Positions 15,402 to 29,640 of a stretch of DNA of 64,000 nt are shown piece after piece. The translations under genes and the position numbers were made by a program. The DNA is from Castellaniella sp. Its GTDB lineage: Bacteria; Pseudomonadota; Gammaproteobacteria; Burkholderiales; Burkholderiaceae_B. The number at the start of each line of letters is the position of its first letter. Position 1 is the stretch's first letter. A model generated the notes under the pieces. It did not search any database and was not told the origin of the DNA. It was given only the letters and a program-made list of their open reading frames with translations. The stretch lies in assembly GCF_004321985.1 (NCBI RefSeq), contig NZ_SCQN01000020.1, positions 1-64,000 of the forward strand, in the 5' to 3' direction.

Positions 15402-17935
15402 GGGGCCTGGGAATGGTTCGCAAGTATTGGCCCCTCTGGGCCGGCATCCTGGGCCTGATCGTATTGCCCGTCGTCTTTCAGGCGCTGGGGTTGACGCTGG
15501 ATAGCGCCACTCTGGTGGTGATCCTGGCCATGGCGGCCATGGGACTGAATCTGCTCGTGGGCTATACCGGGCTGGTGTCCTTTGGCCACAGCGCGTGGTT
15601 CGGCATCGGCGGCTACGCGGCCGCCTTGGCGCAGATCTACTGGTTTCCCGATCAGGTGTTGCTGCCGATCCTGTTCTCGCTGCTCTTCACCGCATTCGCG
15701 TCGGTGGTGGTGGGGTATCTGATCCTTCGGCGGCGTGGCGTCTACTTCGCGCTGCTCACGCTGGCCCTTTGCGCACTGACGTTCTCCGTGGCCTTCCGCT
15801 GGACCAGCCTGACCGGCGGTGAGGGCGGGCTGGGTGGGCTGCGTCGCGGTGTGATCGGGCCGTTCGAACTCGAAGGCTATCTGACCTATTATGTGTTCAC
15901 GGCGATCGTGGCCACCTTGGTGCTGTATCTGTTGCTGCGCGTCGTGCGTTCGCCGTTTGGTCACGTGCTCGTTGCGATCCGCGAGAACCAGCAGCGTGCG
16001 ACCTTCCAGGGCTATACCACCGAATATTACAAGCTGGTCGCCTTCGTGCTGTCGGCCTGCATCACGGCGTTAGCCGGTTCGCTGCTGGTCTTCCTGCACC
16101 ACATTGCGGCTGCGGAATCCACCACGGTCGAGTTTTCTGGCGAACTGCTGGCGATGGTGGTGATCGGCGGCATGCATAGCCTGCTGGGGCCCGCGCTGGG
16201 GGCGCTGTTCTACCAGCTCTTTCGTGAGCTGTTCTCGATTTACACCAGCAACTGGCTGCTGTGGTTTGGTCTGGTCTTCATGGGCTTCGTGCTGTTCTCG
16301 CCGACTGGCCTGACGGGGGTCTGGGCAAAGGTACGAGGTGCGCTGCGGCCGTTGCCCACCGATAGCGCCGCGATGAGCAAGCGCAAGATTTATGAGGGCC
16401 TTCCGTTGCCCGACTTCCTGCACCCGGCCGCGCGCAGCGGCGACGTGCTGCAGGTGCGTGACTTGAACGTGCGTTTTGGCGGCATTCATGCGGTGCAGGA
16501 CGTCAACCTGACGGTTCGTTCGGGTGAGATCCATGCGCTGATCGGGCCCAATGGCGCCGGCAAGACGTCGACGTTCAATCTGATCTCGGGCATGTTCATG
16601 CCGACATCCGGGCGTGTGCTGCTGCACGGGCAGGAGATTCAGCGTGAATATGCGCAGGCCATCTGCCGGATGGGGCTGACGCGTTCCTTCCAGATCACCA
16701 ACCTGTTCAAAGGACTCACCATCTACGAGAACCTGCGTCTGTCACTGCAGTCCTGCAGCCCGGGGCGCTTCAATCTGTGGCGGGATAGCGATGACTATGC
16801 CAAGGTCCATGCGGAAACGACCGAACTCATGCGGTTTCTGGGGCTGGAAGGCATGGAACAGGTGCACGGGGATCAGCTTTCCTACGGCGGGCAGCGGCTG
16901 GTGGATTTAGGCATCGCGCTGGGGTCCAAGCCGAGGCTGTTGCTGCTGGATGAGCCGCTGGCCGGGCTGGCGGCTGCCGAGCGCGAGCGGGTGTCCCGGC
17001 TGGTTCAGACGATCGCCAGCAATATCCCTGTGCTCATCGTCGAGCATGACATCGACCGGGTGCTGGCGATGTCGCATCAGGTGACGGTCATGAATCAGGG
17101 CGAGGTTCTGCTCACCGGGGACCCCGAAACCATCCGCCAGGACCGCCAGGTGCAGGAAATCTATACGGGTACCGGCACGCCGCCGGTGACGGGGCGCTCC
17201 GAGAGCTCCGGCGCCGATCGGCCAACGCTACTGCATTTTGGTCAGGTTGACGCCTATTACGGCAAGAGCCACATTCTGCAGCAGGCCTCGCTCGACGTCC
17301 GCGAAGGCGAGATCGTGGCCCTGCTTGGGCGCAACGGGGCCGGCAAATCCACCCTGCTCAAGACCATGGTGGGCCTGGTGCGTGCCGCGTCCGGGGCCAT
17401 CGAGTTCTCCGGGCAGGACATTGCGCAGATGGCCGCTCCGGACATCGCGCGCATGGGGATCGGGTATGTGCCGCAGGGGCGTGGTCTGTTTGCGGGCATG
17501 ACCGTGGCCGAGAACCTGGCCCTCGGGCGTCAGGCGCGGCCGACGGACGGCTGCTCGGGCGTGGTCTGGGACGAGGCGAAGATCTTCGAGTATTTCCCGC
17601 GCATTCGCGAGCGCATGGATGTGGAGGCCGATTATCTGTCGGGTGGCGAGCAGCAGATGGTTGCGGTCGCCCGGGCGCTGTCGGGCAATGTACGGCTCCT
17701 GTTGCTGGATGAGCCGTTCGAGGGCCTGGCCCCCGCCGTCGTGCAGGAGCTGTTCACAGTGTTCGATCGCCTGCGCCAGCACCTTTCCATCGTGATCGTC
17801 GAGCATAATCTGGATCTGGTCCTGGCCCTGGCGGACCGCGTTTATGCGCTGGAGCGCGGGGCGGTCTTCCATGAAGGCCCGGCCCAGCCGCTGCTCACGG
17901 ACCTCGATTACCGCAAGCAGATCCTGTGGCTGTAG
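15398..17935 (+). CDS. LivM-LivG-LivF triple fusion ABC transporter protein
   Basis: An 845-residue single chain holding three subunits that are normally separate. The LivM permease spans 1 to about 320. The LivG ATPase spans about 348-590 (Walker A GPNGAGKT 383-390, signature LSYGGQR 494-500, Walker B LLLLDEP, H-loop His 550). The LivF ATPase spans about 610-845 (Walker A GRNGAGKST 644-652, signature LSGGEQQ 747-753, Walker B LLLLDEP). The linkers are short and polar. An internal Met at residue 326 sits where a free LivG could begin, but no clear Shine-Dalgarno precedes it. With LivH this gives an asymmetric two-polypeptide transporter in which both ATPases are tied to one permease half. Confidence 0.95.
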   Translation: MRGLGMVRKYWPLWAGILGLIVLPVVFQALGLTLDSATLVVILAMAAMGLNLLVGYTGLVSFGHSAWFGIGGYAAALAQIYWFPDQVLLPILFSLLFTAFASVVVGYLILRRRGVYFALLTLALCALTFSVAFRWTSLTGGEGGLGGLRRGVIGPFELEGYLTYYVFTAIVATLVLYLLLRVVRSPFGHVLVAIRENQQRATFQGYTTEYYKLVAFVLSACITALAGSLLVFLHHIAAAESTTVEFSGELLAMVVIGGMHSLLGPALGALFYQLFRELFSIYTSNWLLWFGLVFMGFVLFSPTGLTGVWAKVRGALRPLPTDSAAMSKRKIYEGLPLPDFLHPAARSGDVLQVRDLNVRFGGIHAVQDVNLTVRSGEIHALIGPNGAGKTSTFNLISGMFMPTSGRVLLHGQEIQREYAQAICRMGLTRSFQITNLFKGLTIYENLRLSLQSCSPGRFNLWRDSDDYAKVHAETTELMRFLGLEGMEQVHGDQLSYGGQRLVDLGIALGSKPRLLLLDEPLAGLAAAERERVSRLVQTIASNIPVLIVEHDIDRVLAMSHQVTVMNQGEVLLTGDPETIRQDRQVQEIYTGTGTPPVTGRSESSGADRPTLLHFGQVDAYYGKSHILQQASLDVREGEIVALLGRNGAGKSTLLKTMVGLVRAASGAIEFSGQDIAQMAAPDIARMGIGYVPQGRGLFAGMTVAENLALGRQARPTDGCSGVVWDEAKIFEYFPRIRERMDVEADYLSGGEQQMVAVARALSGNVRLLLLDEPFEGLAPAVVQELFTVFDRLRQHLSIVIVEHNLDLVLALADRVYALERGAVFHEGPAQPLLTDLDYRKQILWL

Positions 17936-18013
17936 CGACCAGTGGTTGCCCCGGGCCAGCGGTCCGGGCTTGCCAGATGTGATTTTTCTTCAACCCATTT
18001 CAGTGAGGGTTCC

Positions 18014-18736
18014 ATGAGCAACAAGACAGCTCTGATATTCGGCGGCTCCCGCGGCATAGGTGCCGCCTGTGTCCGGGCGCTGGCCCGCGACGGTTTCGAC
18101 GTTGCCTACACCTATGTTACCGGGGCCGGCAATTTCCCCGAGTATCTGGACCAGCGGCGCTGCCTCGGCTATGCCGTCGACATTCGCGATCCGGATCAGG
18201 TGGCGGGCGTCTTCTCCTTCGTGGCGAAGGACTTTGGAGGCGCGCCGGACTGCGTGGTGGCCAATGCCGGGATCAACGTTCCTGGTAGCCCGCTTGCGCA
18301 GTTCGACACCGACAGTTTCCGGCGTCTGGTGGAGGTCAATATCGTCGGCGCTTTCAATGTGCTGCGCGAGGCTGCGCGCAACGTGAAGGACGGGGGCACC
18401 ATCATCGCGCTGACGACTTCGCTGGTGCGGTGCGCCGTGCCCGGGGTTGGCCCCTATAGCGCGACCAAAGCGGCCGTGGAGTGCCTGGTGCGTTCTCTGG
18501 CCCGCGAGCTGGCGGCCCGCAAGGTCCGGGTCAACGCGGTCGCCCCAGGCCCCGTGGACACCGACCTGTTCCGGTCGGGCAAGGGCCCCGAGGCCCTGCA
18601 GCGGTCCGCCGCGATGAGCCCCTTCAATCGGGTGGGTGAGCCCGATGAAATTGCCAATGTGGTGAGCTTTCTGGCATCGGATCGCGCATCGTGGGTCCAC
18701 GGACAGATTGTCCAGCCCAATGGGGGACTGATCTGA
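18014..18736 (+). CDS. SDR-family oxidoreductase
   Basis: A 240-residue classical short-chain dehydrogenase. It has the cofactor motif GGSRGIG near 10-16, NAGI near 90, catalytic Ser in TTSLV and the YSATK pair near 150-154. The C-terminal PNGGLI replaces the usual DGG ending. ATG 18014 has GAGGGT five bases upstream; the longer frame is intergenic. It follows the triple-fusion gene by 78 bp and is probably the last gene of that operon, reducing or oxidising a hydroxyl of the imported compound. Substrate unassigned. Confidence 0.88.
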   Translation: MSNKTALIFGGSRGIGAACVRALARDGFDVAYTYVTGAGNFPEYLDQRRCLGYAVDIRDPDQVAGVFSFVAKDFGGAPDCVVANAGINVPGSPLAQFDTDSFRRLVEVNIVGAFNVLREAARNVKDGGTIIALTTSLVRCAVPGVGPYSATKAAVECLVRSLARELAARKVRVNAVAPGPVDTDLFRSGKGPEALQRSAAMSPFNRVGEPDEIANVVSFLASDRASWVHGQIVQPNGGLI

Positions 18737-18823
18737 CGGTGTAGCCAGCGGTGTGGCCGATCGGACATCAGGGCTTTCCTGTAGTTGCCCGCACAAGCTG
18801 TGAATCGGCTTACTGTTGGTAAG

Positions 18824-18833
18824 GATAATTATC
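18824..18833. promoter_or_regulatory. Palindrome GATAATTATC with nearby TACAAT box
   Basis: A perfect 10-bp palindrome lies within an AT-rich stretch upstream of the two cytochrome c genes, followed closely by TACAAT (18835-18840), a possible -10 box. It resembles the core of Fur-type sites but is too short to identify. No good -35 is evident. Confidence 0.3.
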
Positions 18834-18914
18834 GTACAATCGACAAGCCTTATCGGCCGGGCAGGAGAGCGGTCGGTGCCTGACGCAAAGATGAACCTGG
18901 AGACAAGAGGCCAT

Positions 18915-19271
18915 ATGAAGTCGCGACAATTGCTTGATCGTGGGGTGGGTTCCGTGCTGGTTGCGGCATCCTGTCTGTTTGCTGGATCTGCGTTTGCAGC
19001 AGACGCCCCGGCCATCAAGGGAGACGCCCAGGCGGGAGCCCAGAAGGTGTCCATGTGTATTGGGTGTCATCAGATCCAGGGCTACAAGACGGCGTATCCG
19101 GAGCTGTACCACGTGCCCATGATCGCCGGGCAGAATGCCCCCTACATTGTCGCTGCTCTGAAGGAATACGCGGATGGTTCCCGGACCTTCCCGACCATGG
19201 GCGCCATTGCACGAGCCCTGTCCCCGCAGGACATGGCGGACGTCGCAGCCTATTATTCCAGCCTCAAGTGA
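18915..19271 (+). CDS. Periplasmic mono-haem cytochrome c
   Basis: A 118-residue exported class I cytochrome c. A Sec signal covers about residues 1-28 (cleavage near AFA-AD). The haem attachment motif CIGCH lies about 18 residues into the mature chain, and the likely axial Met is in FPTMGA near residue 97. ATG 18915 has AGAGG about seven bases upstream and gives a compact signal peptide. It is followed 12 bp later by a second small cytochrome c, so the pair probably shuttles electrons together in the periplasm. The partner dehydrogenase is not obvious. Confidence 0.9.
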   Translation: MKSRQLLDRGVGSVLVAASCLFAGSAFAADAPAIKGDAQAGAQKVSMCIGCHQIQGYKTAYPELYHVPMIAGQNAPYIVAALKEYADGSRTFPTMGAIARALSPQDMADVAAYYSSLK

Positions 19272-19283
19272 TCGGGAGACATC

Positions 19284-19655
19284 ATGCGTAAATTCTGGAT
19301 CGCGGCCCTTGGATGTGGCCTGATGGTGGTTGGTACGGCCCAGGCCGCCGATCTCGCGGCCGGCAAGGCCAGCTTTGAAAAATTCAATTGTGCGTCGTGC
19401 CACGGGGCGGATGCCAAATCGCCCATCCTGCCGACGTACCCGATTCTGGCAGGTCAGCATCAGGACTATCTGGCTCACGCCCTGGTGGCTTACCAGCGTG
19501 GCCAAAAGGGCGAGCCGGCATCGGCCAACGTGCGCAAGAACGCCATCATGGGCGGCATGGCGATGCAGCTCTCGGCGAACGATATCGAGAACATCACCGC
19601 CTGGCTGTCCAGCCAGAACACACCGCTTTCGGTGCACCCACAAGAGTTCAAGTAG
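19284..19655 (+). CDS. Periplasmic mono-haem cytochrome c (c4/c553-like)
   Basis: A 123-residue exported cytochrome c. The signal peptide ends near TAQA-AD (about residue 21), CASCH is at about 36-40, and a Met-rich segment IMGGMAMQLS near 87-96 supplies the sixth ligand. Residues PILPTYPILAGQHQDYL resemble the haem domain of c4 cytochromes, but with one haem only. It lies 12 bp after the other cytochrome gene. A perfect hairpin follows at 19712-19739. Confidence 0.9.
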   Translation: MRKFWIAALGCGLMVVGTAQAADLAAGKASFEKFNCASCHGADAKSPILPTYPILAGQHQDYLAHALVAYQRGQKGEPASANVRKNAIMGGMAMQLSANDIENITAWLSSQNTPLSVHPQEFK

Positions 19656-19711
19656 CGGTATCTCCACCTGCGGTTGTGGTTCTGGCCCGCATCGGTGCGG
19701 GGGTTGGATCG

Positions 19712-19739
19712 GATATGGGCGGCGGTTGCCGCCCATATC
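19712..19739. terminator. Perfect hairpin between convergent genes
   Basis: GATATGGGCGGC (19712-19723) and GCCGCCCATATC (19728-19739) are exact complements around GGTT. It lies between the plus-strand cytochrome gene and the minus-strand DUF1841 gene and could end transcripts from both sides. Neither side has a strong T-tract, so the terminator call is moderate. Confidence 0.55.
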
Positions 19740-19766
19740 ATTCCAGGGCCGGAGGCCGGCAACCCT

Positions 19767-20204
19767 TCAGTGGTCGTGCGTGGCTTGTCGGCGGATCAGA
19801 TCCAGGTAGTGGTCACTATCCAGCGGCTTGCCCAACCGCTGGGCCTCCCAGACGACCTCGCCCAGCGCTTCCATGATCACGTGGGCCGCCTCGTGTTCAT
19901 CGCGGCTGCGCAGCAGTTGTTCCCAGACTGCCCGGATGCCGGGCGGATGATCGATGGACAACTGCTCCTGGATCGCCAGGTGCATGGACAGGTGCAGGAA
20001 CGGATTGGTGCGCCCGCCCTCTACCGTGTATTCGCGCTGGGAGGCGTCCGGGTCTTCCAGATCGGTGTGGTATTCGGGATGTTGGGCGATCAGGTCGGCC
20101 GCCATGGTTTCGAGCGGCGTCAGCACGCCCCCGGCGCGGCGCTTGCGCCACGCGTCGGTGAAGAAACTGCGGACCTGGTCCTTGGAAGGGTTGAAGATGG
20201 CCAT
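19767..20204 (-). CDS. DUF1841 family protein
   Basis: A 145-residue soluble protein with no signal or membrane segment. The sequence MAIFNPSKDQVRSFF, the NPFLHLSMHLAIQEQ segment and the HDH ending match the DUF1841 family, which is small, conserved in beta- and gamma-proteobacteria and functionally unknown. It converges with the cytochrome pair and is divergent from icd. Confidence 0.85.
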   Translation of the reverse strand: MAIFNPSKDQVRSFFTDAWRKRRAGGVLTPLETMAADLIAQHPEYHTDLEDPDASQREYTVEGGRTNPFLHLSMHLAIQEQLSIDHPPGIRAVWEQLLRSRDEHEAAHVIMEALGEVVWEAQRLGKPLDSDHYLDLIRRQATHDH

Positions 20205-20378
20205 GAAATGCGGGTGCCCCGGTCGGGCGGTGATACATTGGTTTCAGTCTTGCGCGGCTGCGGACCTTGCCATGCCGCTGTAAGCTTTCATTTTATCGGC
20301 TGATCTGCGGCTTTTTGTGGTATTGGTTCCCTTTTTGGGGTCGTTGCTTGCGGCGACCGGCCCAGTTTACGTTAAACT

Positions 20379-20388
20379 CTTATATAAG
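20379..20388. promoter_or_regulatory. Palindrome CTTATATAAG upstream of icd
   Basis: A perfect 10-bp palindrome in the only AT-rich patch of the 237-bp DUF1841/icd divergent region, preceded by a near-palindrome (GTTTACGTTAAAC, 20365-20377). It probably contains the icd -10 region (TATATA or TATAAG). A convincing -35 at proper spacing is not visible. Confidence 0.35.
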
Positions 20389-20441
20389 ACTCGACCCCTT
20401 TCGCTTTTCATACTAATCATTCCGGAGTCACTGGAGCATCC

Positions 20442-21698
<1,257 letters not shown>

Positions 21699-21725
21699 TT
21701 GTTTTGATCTGATCCACCAAGGTCC

Positions 21726-21767
21726 AAAAAGGCCCCGTCTTCACGGAAGAGTGAACGGGGCCTTTTT
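21726..21767 (+). terminator. Rho-independent terminator after icd
   Basis: AAAAAGGCCCCGT (21726-21738) is complementary to ACGGGGCCTTTTT (21755-21767), with the inner part also pairing (CTTCAC with GTGAA). The flanking A and T runs let it work in both directions, but its position favours icd. Confidence 0.93.
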
Positions 21768-21876
21768 GCGTCAGCTGTCTCGTAGGTGTATCTCTCTGGT
21801 TAGAATGAGGCTGCTGATCGATTTCATTCGATATGGTCACGCATGCCGACAATCCCTTCAAACATCCAGGTGGATT

Positions 21877-22305
21877 ATGTCTGACATCGTTTTGGCAACA
21901 GATGGTTCGAGCTATAGCCTCGCGGCTGCGAAGTTCATCACCCAGGGTTTGTTGACCGAGGGTGCAAAAGTACACGTCCTGCATGTCTCTCCGGTGCTTC
22001 CGGCGCACGTGACGCGATTCGTCGACAAGGCATCGATCGACGGGTGGTATGCCGAGGAGGCCGCCAGGGTTCTTGATCCCACCACTCAGGTTCTCAGGGA
22101 CGCAGGTGTCCCCTTCGAATCGCACGCTCTGGTGGGGTTTGCCCCCCAGCAGATCGTCGAGTATGCCAAGAAGATCAACGCACGCATGATCGTCATGGGT
22201 GCGCAAGGTCGTGGGATGCTGATGGACGCCGTGATCGGATCGGTGGCGGGGCGTGTGTTGTCGCTGTCTGCATGCCCGGTGTTGCTGGTGAAATCACCTG
22301 CGTAG
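21877..22305 (+). CDS. Universal stress protein (UspA family)
   Basis: A 142-residue single Usp domain. It begins IVLATDGSSYS and ends with the ATP-binding signature G-2x-G-9x-GS inside MGAQGRGMLMDAVIGS, followed by CPVLLVK. This places it in the ATP-binding subgroup. ATG 21877 has AGGTGG upstream; the longer frame runs into the icd terminator. It converges on the broken EamA gene. Confidence 0.93.
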   Translation: MSDIVLATDGSSYSLAAAKFITQGLLTEGAKVHVLHVSPVLPAHVTRFVDKASIDGWYAEEAARVLDPTTQVLRDAGVPFESHALVGFAPQQIVEYAKKINARMIVMGAQGRGMLMDAVIGSVAGRVLSLSACPVLLVKSPA

Positions 22306-22321
22306 CGTGGATGCAGTCCGG

Positions 22322-23248
22322 CTACGCCGCGTGGGTCTCCGACCGGATGACGATGGCCAGTCCCGCCAGCAGCGCGGCGAGTCCGGCATAGGCCAGGGCG
22401 CCCGGCCGTTCTCCCACAATCAGGATGGCCAGCAGAAAGGCCGTCACGGGTTCCATCAGGGCCAGTGACACGCCGCTGGCGGCGCTGATGCTGCGCAGGC
22501 CTGTGCTGAACAGCAGGTAGGGGATGCCGGTGGCTGCGATGCCCAGAAAGCCCGCCACCAACCAGCCGGAAGCTGTGGTTTGTAGGGGCCCGGCTTGTAA
22601 CGCTGCCGCCGGCAAGGCAAGCACCGCACCCACGAAGAAGACGCCTAGAGTCGTGATGGCGGGCGCGGATCGGTGGATGAGCTGCTTGTTGATCAGTGCG
22701 TACAGTGCGTAGGACAGACCTGCCGCAAGACACAGCGCGATGCCGAGCGGGTCCGTCTGTACGTCTCCCCCTCGCCCGAAGACCAGCAGCACGCCACCTG
22801 CGACAGCAAGCAGCGTCCCCAGCCACCAGCCAGCTGCCGGGCGCGTACCGACTGCCATCTGCAGCAACCCGGCCCAGATCGGTCCGCTGCCCAGCGCCAG
22901 TGCGGTGCCGACGGCGACTCCCGTCGCTTTCACGCCAGCGAAGAACGTCAGGTTGTAGCCGGCTATGCAGGCCCCGGCCCAGATGGTCTGTTTCCAGCTC
23001 AGGTCCGCGAGTTCGCGGAGAACCCTGGTGGCTCCCAGGTGCAGGTACGCATAAGCGAGAAAGAATACGGAGGCTATCAGCAGGCGCAGTGCGCCTACCC
23101 AATAGGGCGACAGTGTGGCGGGAGAGAAGCTTTAGGTCGTACCAGTAGTCCCCCAGAGGACGCCGGCGCCCAGCACCAGCAGCACACCCCGTAGGGGTGT
23201 GCCTGGAATCGTCGAGGAGAGAGAAGACGGCTTTGGCAGAGTGCTCAT
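22322..23248 (-). pseudogene. EamA/DMT-family transporter, interrupted by an in-frame stop
   Basis: From ATG 23248 the frame reads an intact EamA N-terminus (GVLLVLGAGVLWGTTGTT), then TAA at 23132-23134, then continues in the same frame (SFSPATLSPYWVGALRL) to TGA at 22322 for about 309 codons. EamA proteins usually carry Gln or Ala at the stop position, so one C-to-T change in CAA would explain it. Nothing else is broken; the second EamA repeat is complete. A truncated product could restart at an internal ATG (22933), but it would lack the first repeat. A sequencing error or readthrough remains possible. Confidence 0.85.
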
Positions 23249-23352
23249 GCAGCCATGATGGCAGCCTGCCGGCCGGGCAACTATCGAGAAACGCGCGCGC
23301 TTGGCGCAGGGTGCGACTGCTGGCGGCCCCTGCTGTCTTTGCAGAGGGTGTC

Positions 23353-24027
23353 TCAGTGGGATGACTGTCGCAAGGCTCGGGCACTGGTGCCCTGGTCGCG
23401 CCGCAGGGCATAGGCCAGGGCGCTCCCCGATCGGTAGCCGACACGCGCGGCAGCGATTTCCAGCGAAATGCCACGCGCCAGGAAGGTAGCGGCGTGCTTC
23501 AGGCGCAGGGCGCGCAGATAGTCGCCCGGTGTACAGCCGGTCAATTCATGTAGACGGATGTGGAAGCGTTGTGGGCTGAGATGAAAAAGCTCAGCCATTC
23601 GGGGGGTGGTCCAGGATTCGTGCAGTGACTGGATCAGCGCCGCATCCAGGCGGGCCAGGTCCAGCCCGCGTCGCGAAGCCTGCACGGTGGGCAGATTCAG
23701 CAGCAGGGACAGTTGCTGGCGGGCGTCGCTTTGCGTATCCATTGAGCGGCAGGCCGAGGTGATGGCGAAGCGGCGCAGCCGCTCCAGACCCGCTGATTCT
23801 GGCGCATCAATTACCAGGATACAGGTGCCTGGCCGCGCCTCGTAAGCATGCCGGGCGCCCGCCGGGATGACCATGCCGCAGGATGGGTCCGTAAACAGGG
23901 AGTGTCCGTTGATTTCCAGTTCCATGCGTCCGGCCAGTGGCATCATGATCTGCGCATGGTCGTGGGTATGAACATGCGCCTGTCCGTCGTAGTGGCGCAG
24001 CGAACTGACCGGTTCGGTGAGAGGCAT
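23353..24027 (-). CDS. AraC-family transcriptional regulator with cupin sensor
   Basis: About 224 residues. An N-terminal cupin sensor contains HTHDHAQIMMPLAGR and IPAGARHAYEA. The C-terminal double HTH (about 125-224) has the first helix-turn-helix around TPRMAELFHLSPQRFHIRL and the second ending SALAYALRRDQG. ATG 24027 starts at the cupin; the longer frame is low-complexity. It lies upstream of the EamA gene on the same strand, a common regulator-exporter pair, so it probably controls that now-broken transporter. Confidence 0.88.
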   Translation of the reverse strand: MPLTEPVSSLRHYDGQAHVHTHDHAQIMMPLAGRMELEINGHSLFTDPSCGMVIPAGARHAYEARPGTCILVIDAPESAGLERLRRFAITSACRSMDTQSDARQQLSLLLNLPTVQASRRGLDLARLDAALIQSLHESWTTPRMAELFHLSPQRFHIRLHELTGCTPGDYLRALRLKHAATFLARGISLEIAAARVGYRSGSALAYALRRDQGTSARALRQSSH

Positions 24028-24258
24028 GGCGGTCGTACGATACTTGAGGCAATGCGCTGATCTTACAGCGTCTGGTGGTGACCGCTTGCGATCGGGCGTG
24101 CCGCCCCCCGTCCGGGGGGCCGGGCAACCGGGTGGGCTGCGGCTGAAGGCCCGGGAAGTCCTTGGTGTCATCCAGCATTGCGGATTTTATCCAGGTTCCT
24201 ACAATGGTTTTTATGGCCTGGGCCATATTCGGGCCAGTCCTATTCCAAGGAGTTTTTG

Positions 24259-24534
24259 ATGAAACCTGTCGTCGCCTTCAATAAACCCATCGGCGTTCAA
24301 TTGAAAGCCGGTGAAGAATATCACTGGTGTCGCTGTGGTCGCTCGAAGAATCAGCCGTTCTGTGATGGCTCGCACCGGGTCACGAGCTTTACGCCGCTGG
24401 CTTTCCGGGCGGAAAAGGACGGCGAGGCCTGGTTGTGCCGGTGCAAGCAGACCGAAAACGCCCCTTATTGCGATGGGCACCATGCAAAGATCCCTGATGA
24501 GATGATTGGAAAGGAGTTTTCATTCGATGAATGA
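24259..24534 (+). CDS. Double CDGSH iron-sulfur domain protein
   Basis: A 91-residue protein with two CDGSH-type motifs: CRCGRSKNQPFCDGSH at about 24-39 and CRCKQTENAPYCDGHH at about 61-76. Each three-Cys, one-His set should hold a 2Fe-2S cluster. ATG 24259 has AAGGAG seven bases upstream. Bacterial tandem CDGSH proteins are thought to act in redox or iron homeostasis. It stands alone, divergent from the AraC gene, with a hairpin about 190 bp downstream. Confidence 0.95.
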   Translation: MKPVVAFNKPIGVQLKAGEEYHWCRCGRSKNQPFCDGSHRVTSFTPLAFRAEKDGEAWLCRCKQTENAPYCDGHHAKIPDEMIGKEFSFDE

Positions 24535-24723
24535 CTGCCTGGCGGCAGACGCGTCGTCGGCCAATGGCAGGCGGAAGTTGTTCTAGGGACTTCCCTAAGT
24601 GATATTCAAATGCCTGGCAGGCATAATCGTCTCATGCAGGTGAGGAGACAGCCCTGCTTGGGCATTGGCGCACAAAGACGGCGCTATCATTTGTGGCAGT
24701 ACCCATAAAAAAGAGAATCTGGT

Positions 24724-24751
24724 GGGGCCGATGGCAAAAGTCATCGGCCCC
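24724..24751. terminator. Hairpin terminator candidate between the CDGSH and smr genes
   Basis: GGGGCCGATG (24724-24733) and CATCGGCCCC (24742-24751) are exact complements with an 8-base loop; TTCCATTTT follows on the plus strand. It sits in the 292-bp convergent gap between the CDGSH gene and smr. The rest of that gap shows no gene-like frame. Confidence 0.6.
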
Positions 24752-24826
24752 TTCCATTTTCCGATTTTCAATGTGCGCCGATGGCGATGCCCTCTGTGAC
24801 GATGGCAATGCTCAGGTACAGCCAAC

Positions 24827-28877
<4,051 letters not shown>

Positions 28878-28947
28878 TGCGGCCTGGCGGTGGCTGTGGC
28901 TGTGGCCGGTGTTCTCTTTCAGACAGATTTTTCAGGAACGACCCTTG

Positions 28948-29640
28948 ATGGAAACCTTGCGGATACGCGTAAACGAACGGTCACTCTGTGGTGGTGCTGT
29001 ACGGGGACGCCGCGTGCTGGGTGCGCTGGCGCTGGCTGCGGCGGCACTGCTGATGACGCCGCTGCCGTCGGTTGCGGCCACAGCCAGTGCGCAGCTCCAG
29101 TCCTTCGTGGACAAGGTCCGGTCGGCCACTGGGCAATTCCAGCAGGATCGCGCGGGTGATGGCGGCGGTGCACAGCGTTCTCAAAGTGGCACTTTCGCCT
29201 TCCAGCGGCCTGGCAAGTTCCGCTGGCAGGTGACCAAGCCTTACGTCCAGCTCATCGTGTCCGATGGCCGGCATGTGTACCAGTATGACCCCGATCTGGA
29301 TCAGGTGACCGAGCGCAACGCCAGCCAGGCCGTGGGCGCCTCCCCGGCCGCGCTGCTGTTTGGCTCCGGATCGCTGAGCGATGCCTTCACGTTGCAGGAC
29401 CAGCCCGATCGGGACGGGTTGCAGTGGTTGCGTGCCACGCCCAAGGATGCCGGTGCGGGCTTTTCCCATGTGGACATTGGTTTTTCGGCCGGCCTGCCGG
29501 TGCGGCTTGAGCTGCTGGATGCCTTTGGCCAGACCACGCGCATCGTGCTCAGCCAGATGAAGACCGATCCAACCATTGCGGCGGATCAGTTCCAGTTCAC
29601 CGTGCCCAAGGGAGCGGCGCTGGTCAAGATGGGTAAATGA
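28948..29640 (+). CDS. lolA: Outer-membrane lipoprotein carrier protein LolA
   Basis: A 230-residue periplasmic chaperone carrying lipoproteins from LolCDE to LolB. The long basic N-region plus hydrophobic core ends near PSVA-AT (about 43), after which the mature fold starts with LQSFVDKVRSATGQFQQ. GTFAFQRPGKFRWQV is the family hallmark. ATG 28948 has AGGAA at about -10. It starts 70 bp after ftsK and overlaps rarA as ATGA, matching the usual ftsK-lolA-rarA order. Confidence 0.93.
   Translation: METLRIRVNERSLCGGAVRGRRVLGALALAAAALLMTPLPSVAATASAQLQSFVDKVRSATGQFQQDRAGDGGGAQRSQSGTFAFQRPGKFRWQVTKPYVQLIVSDGRHVYQYDPDLDQVTERNASQAVGASPAALLFGSGSLSDAFTLQDQPDRDGLQWLRATPKDAGAGFSHVDIGFSAGLPVRLELLDAFGQTTRIVLSQMKTDPTIAADQFQFTVPKGAALVKMGK

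Noticed and set aside
22322-22933. A separate 203-residue membrane protein gene
   Set aside because: It is the second part of an EamA transporter whose first part is in the same frame upstream, separated only by the TAA at 23132-23134.
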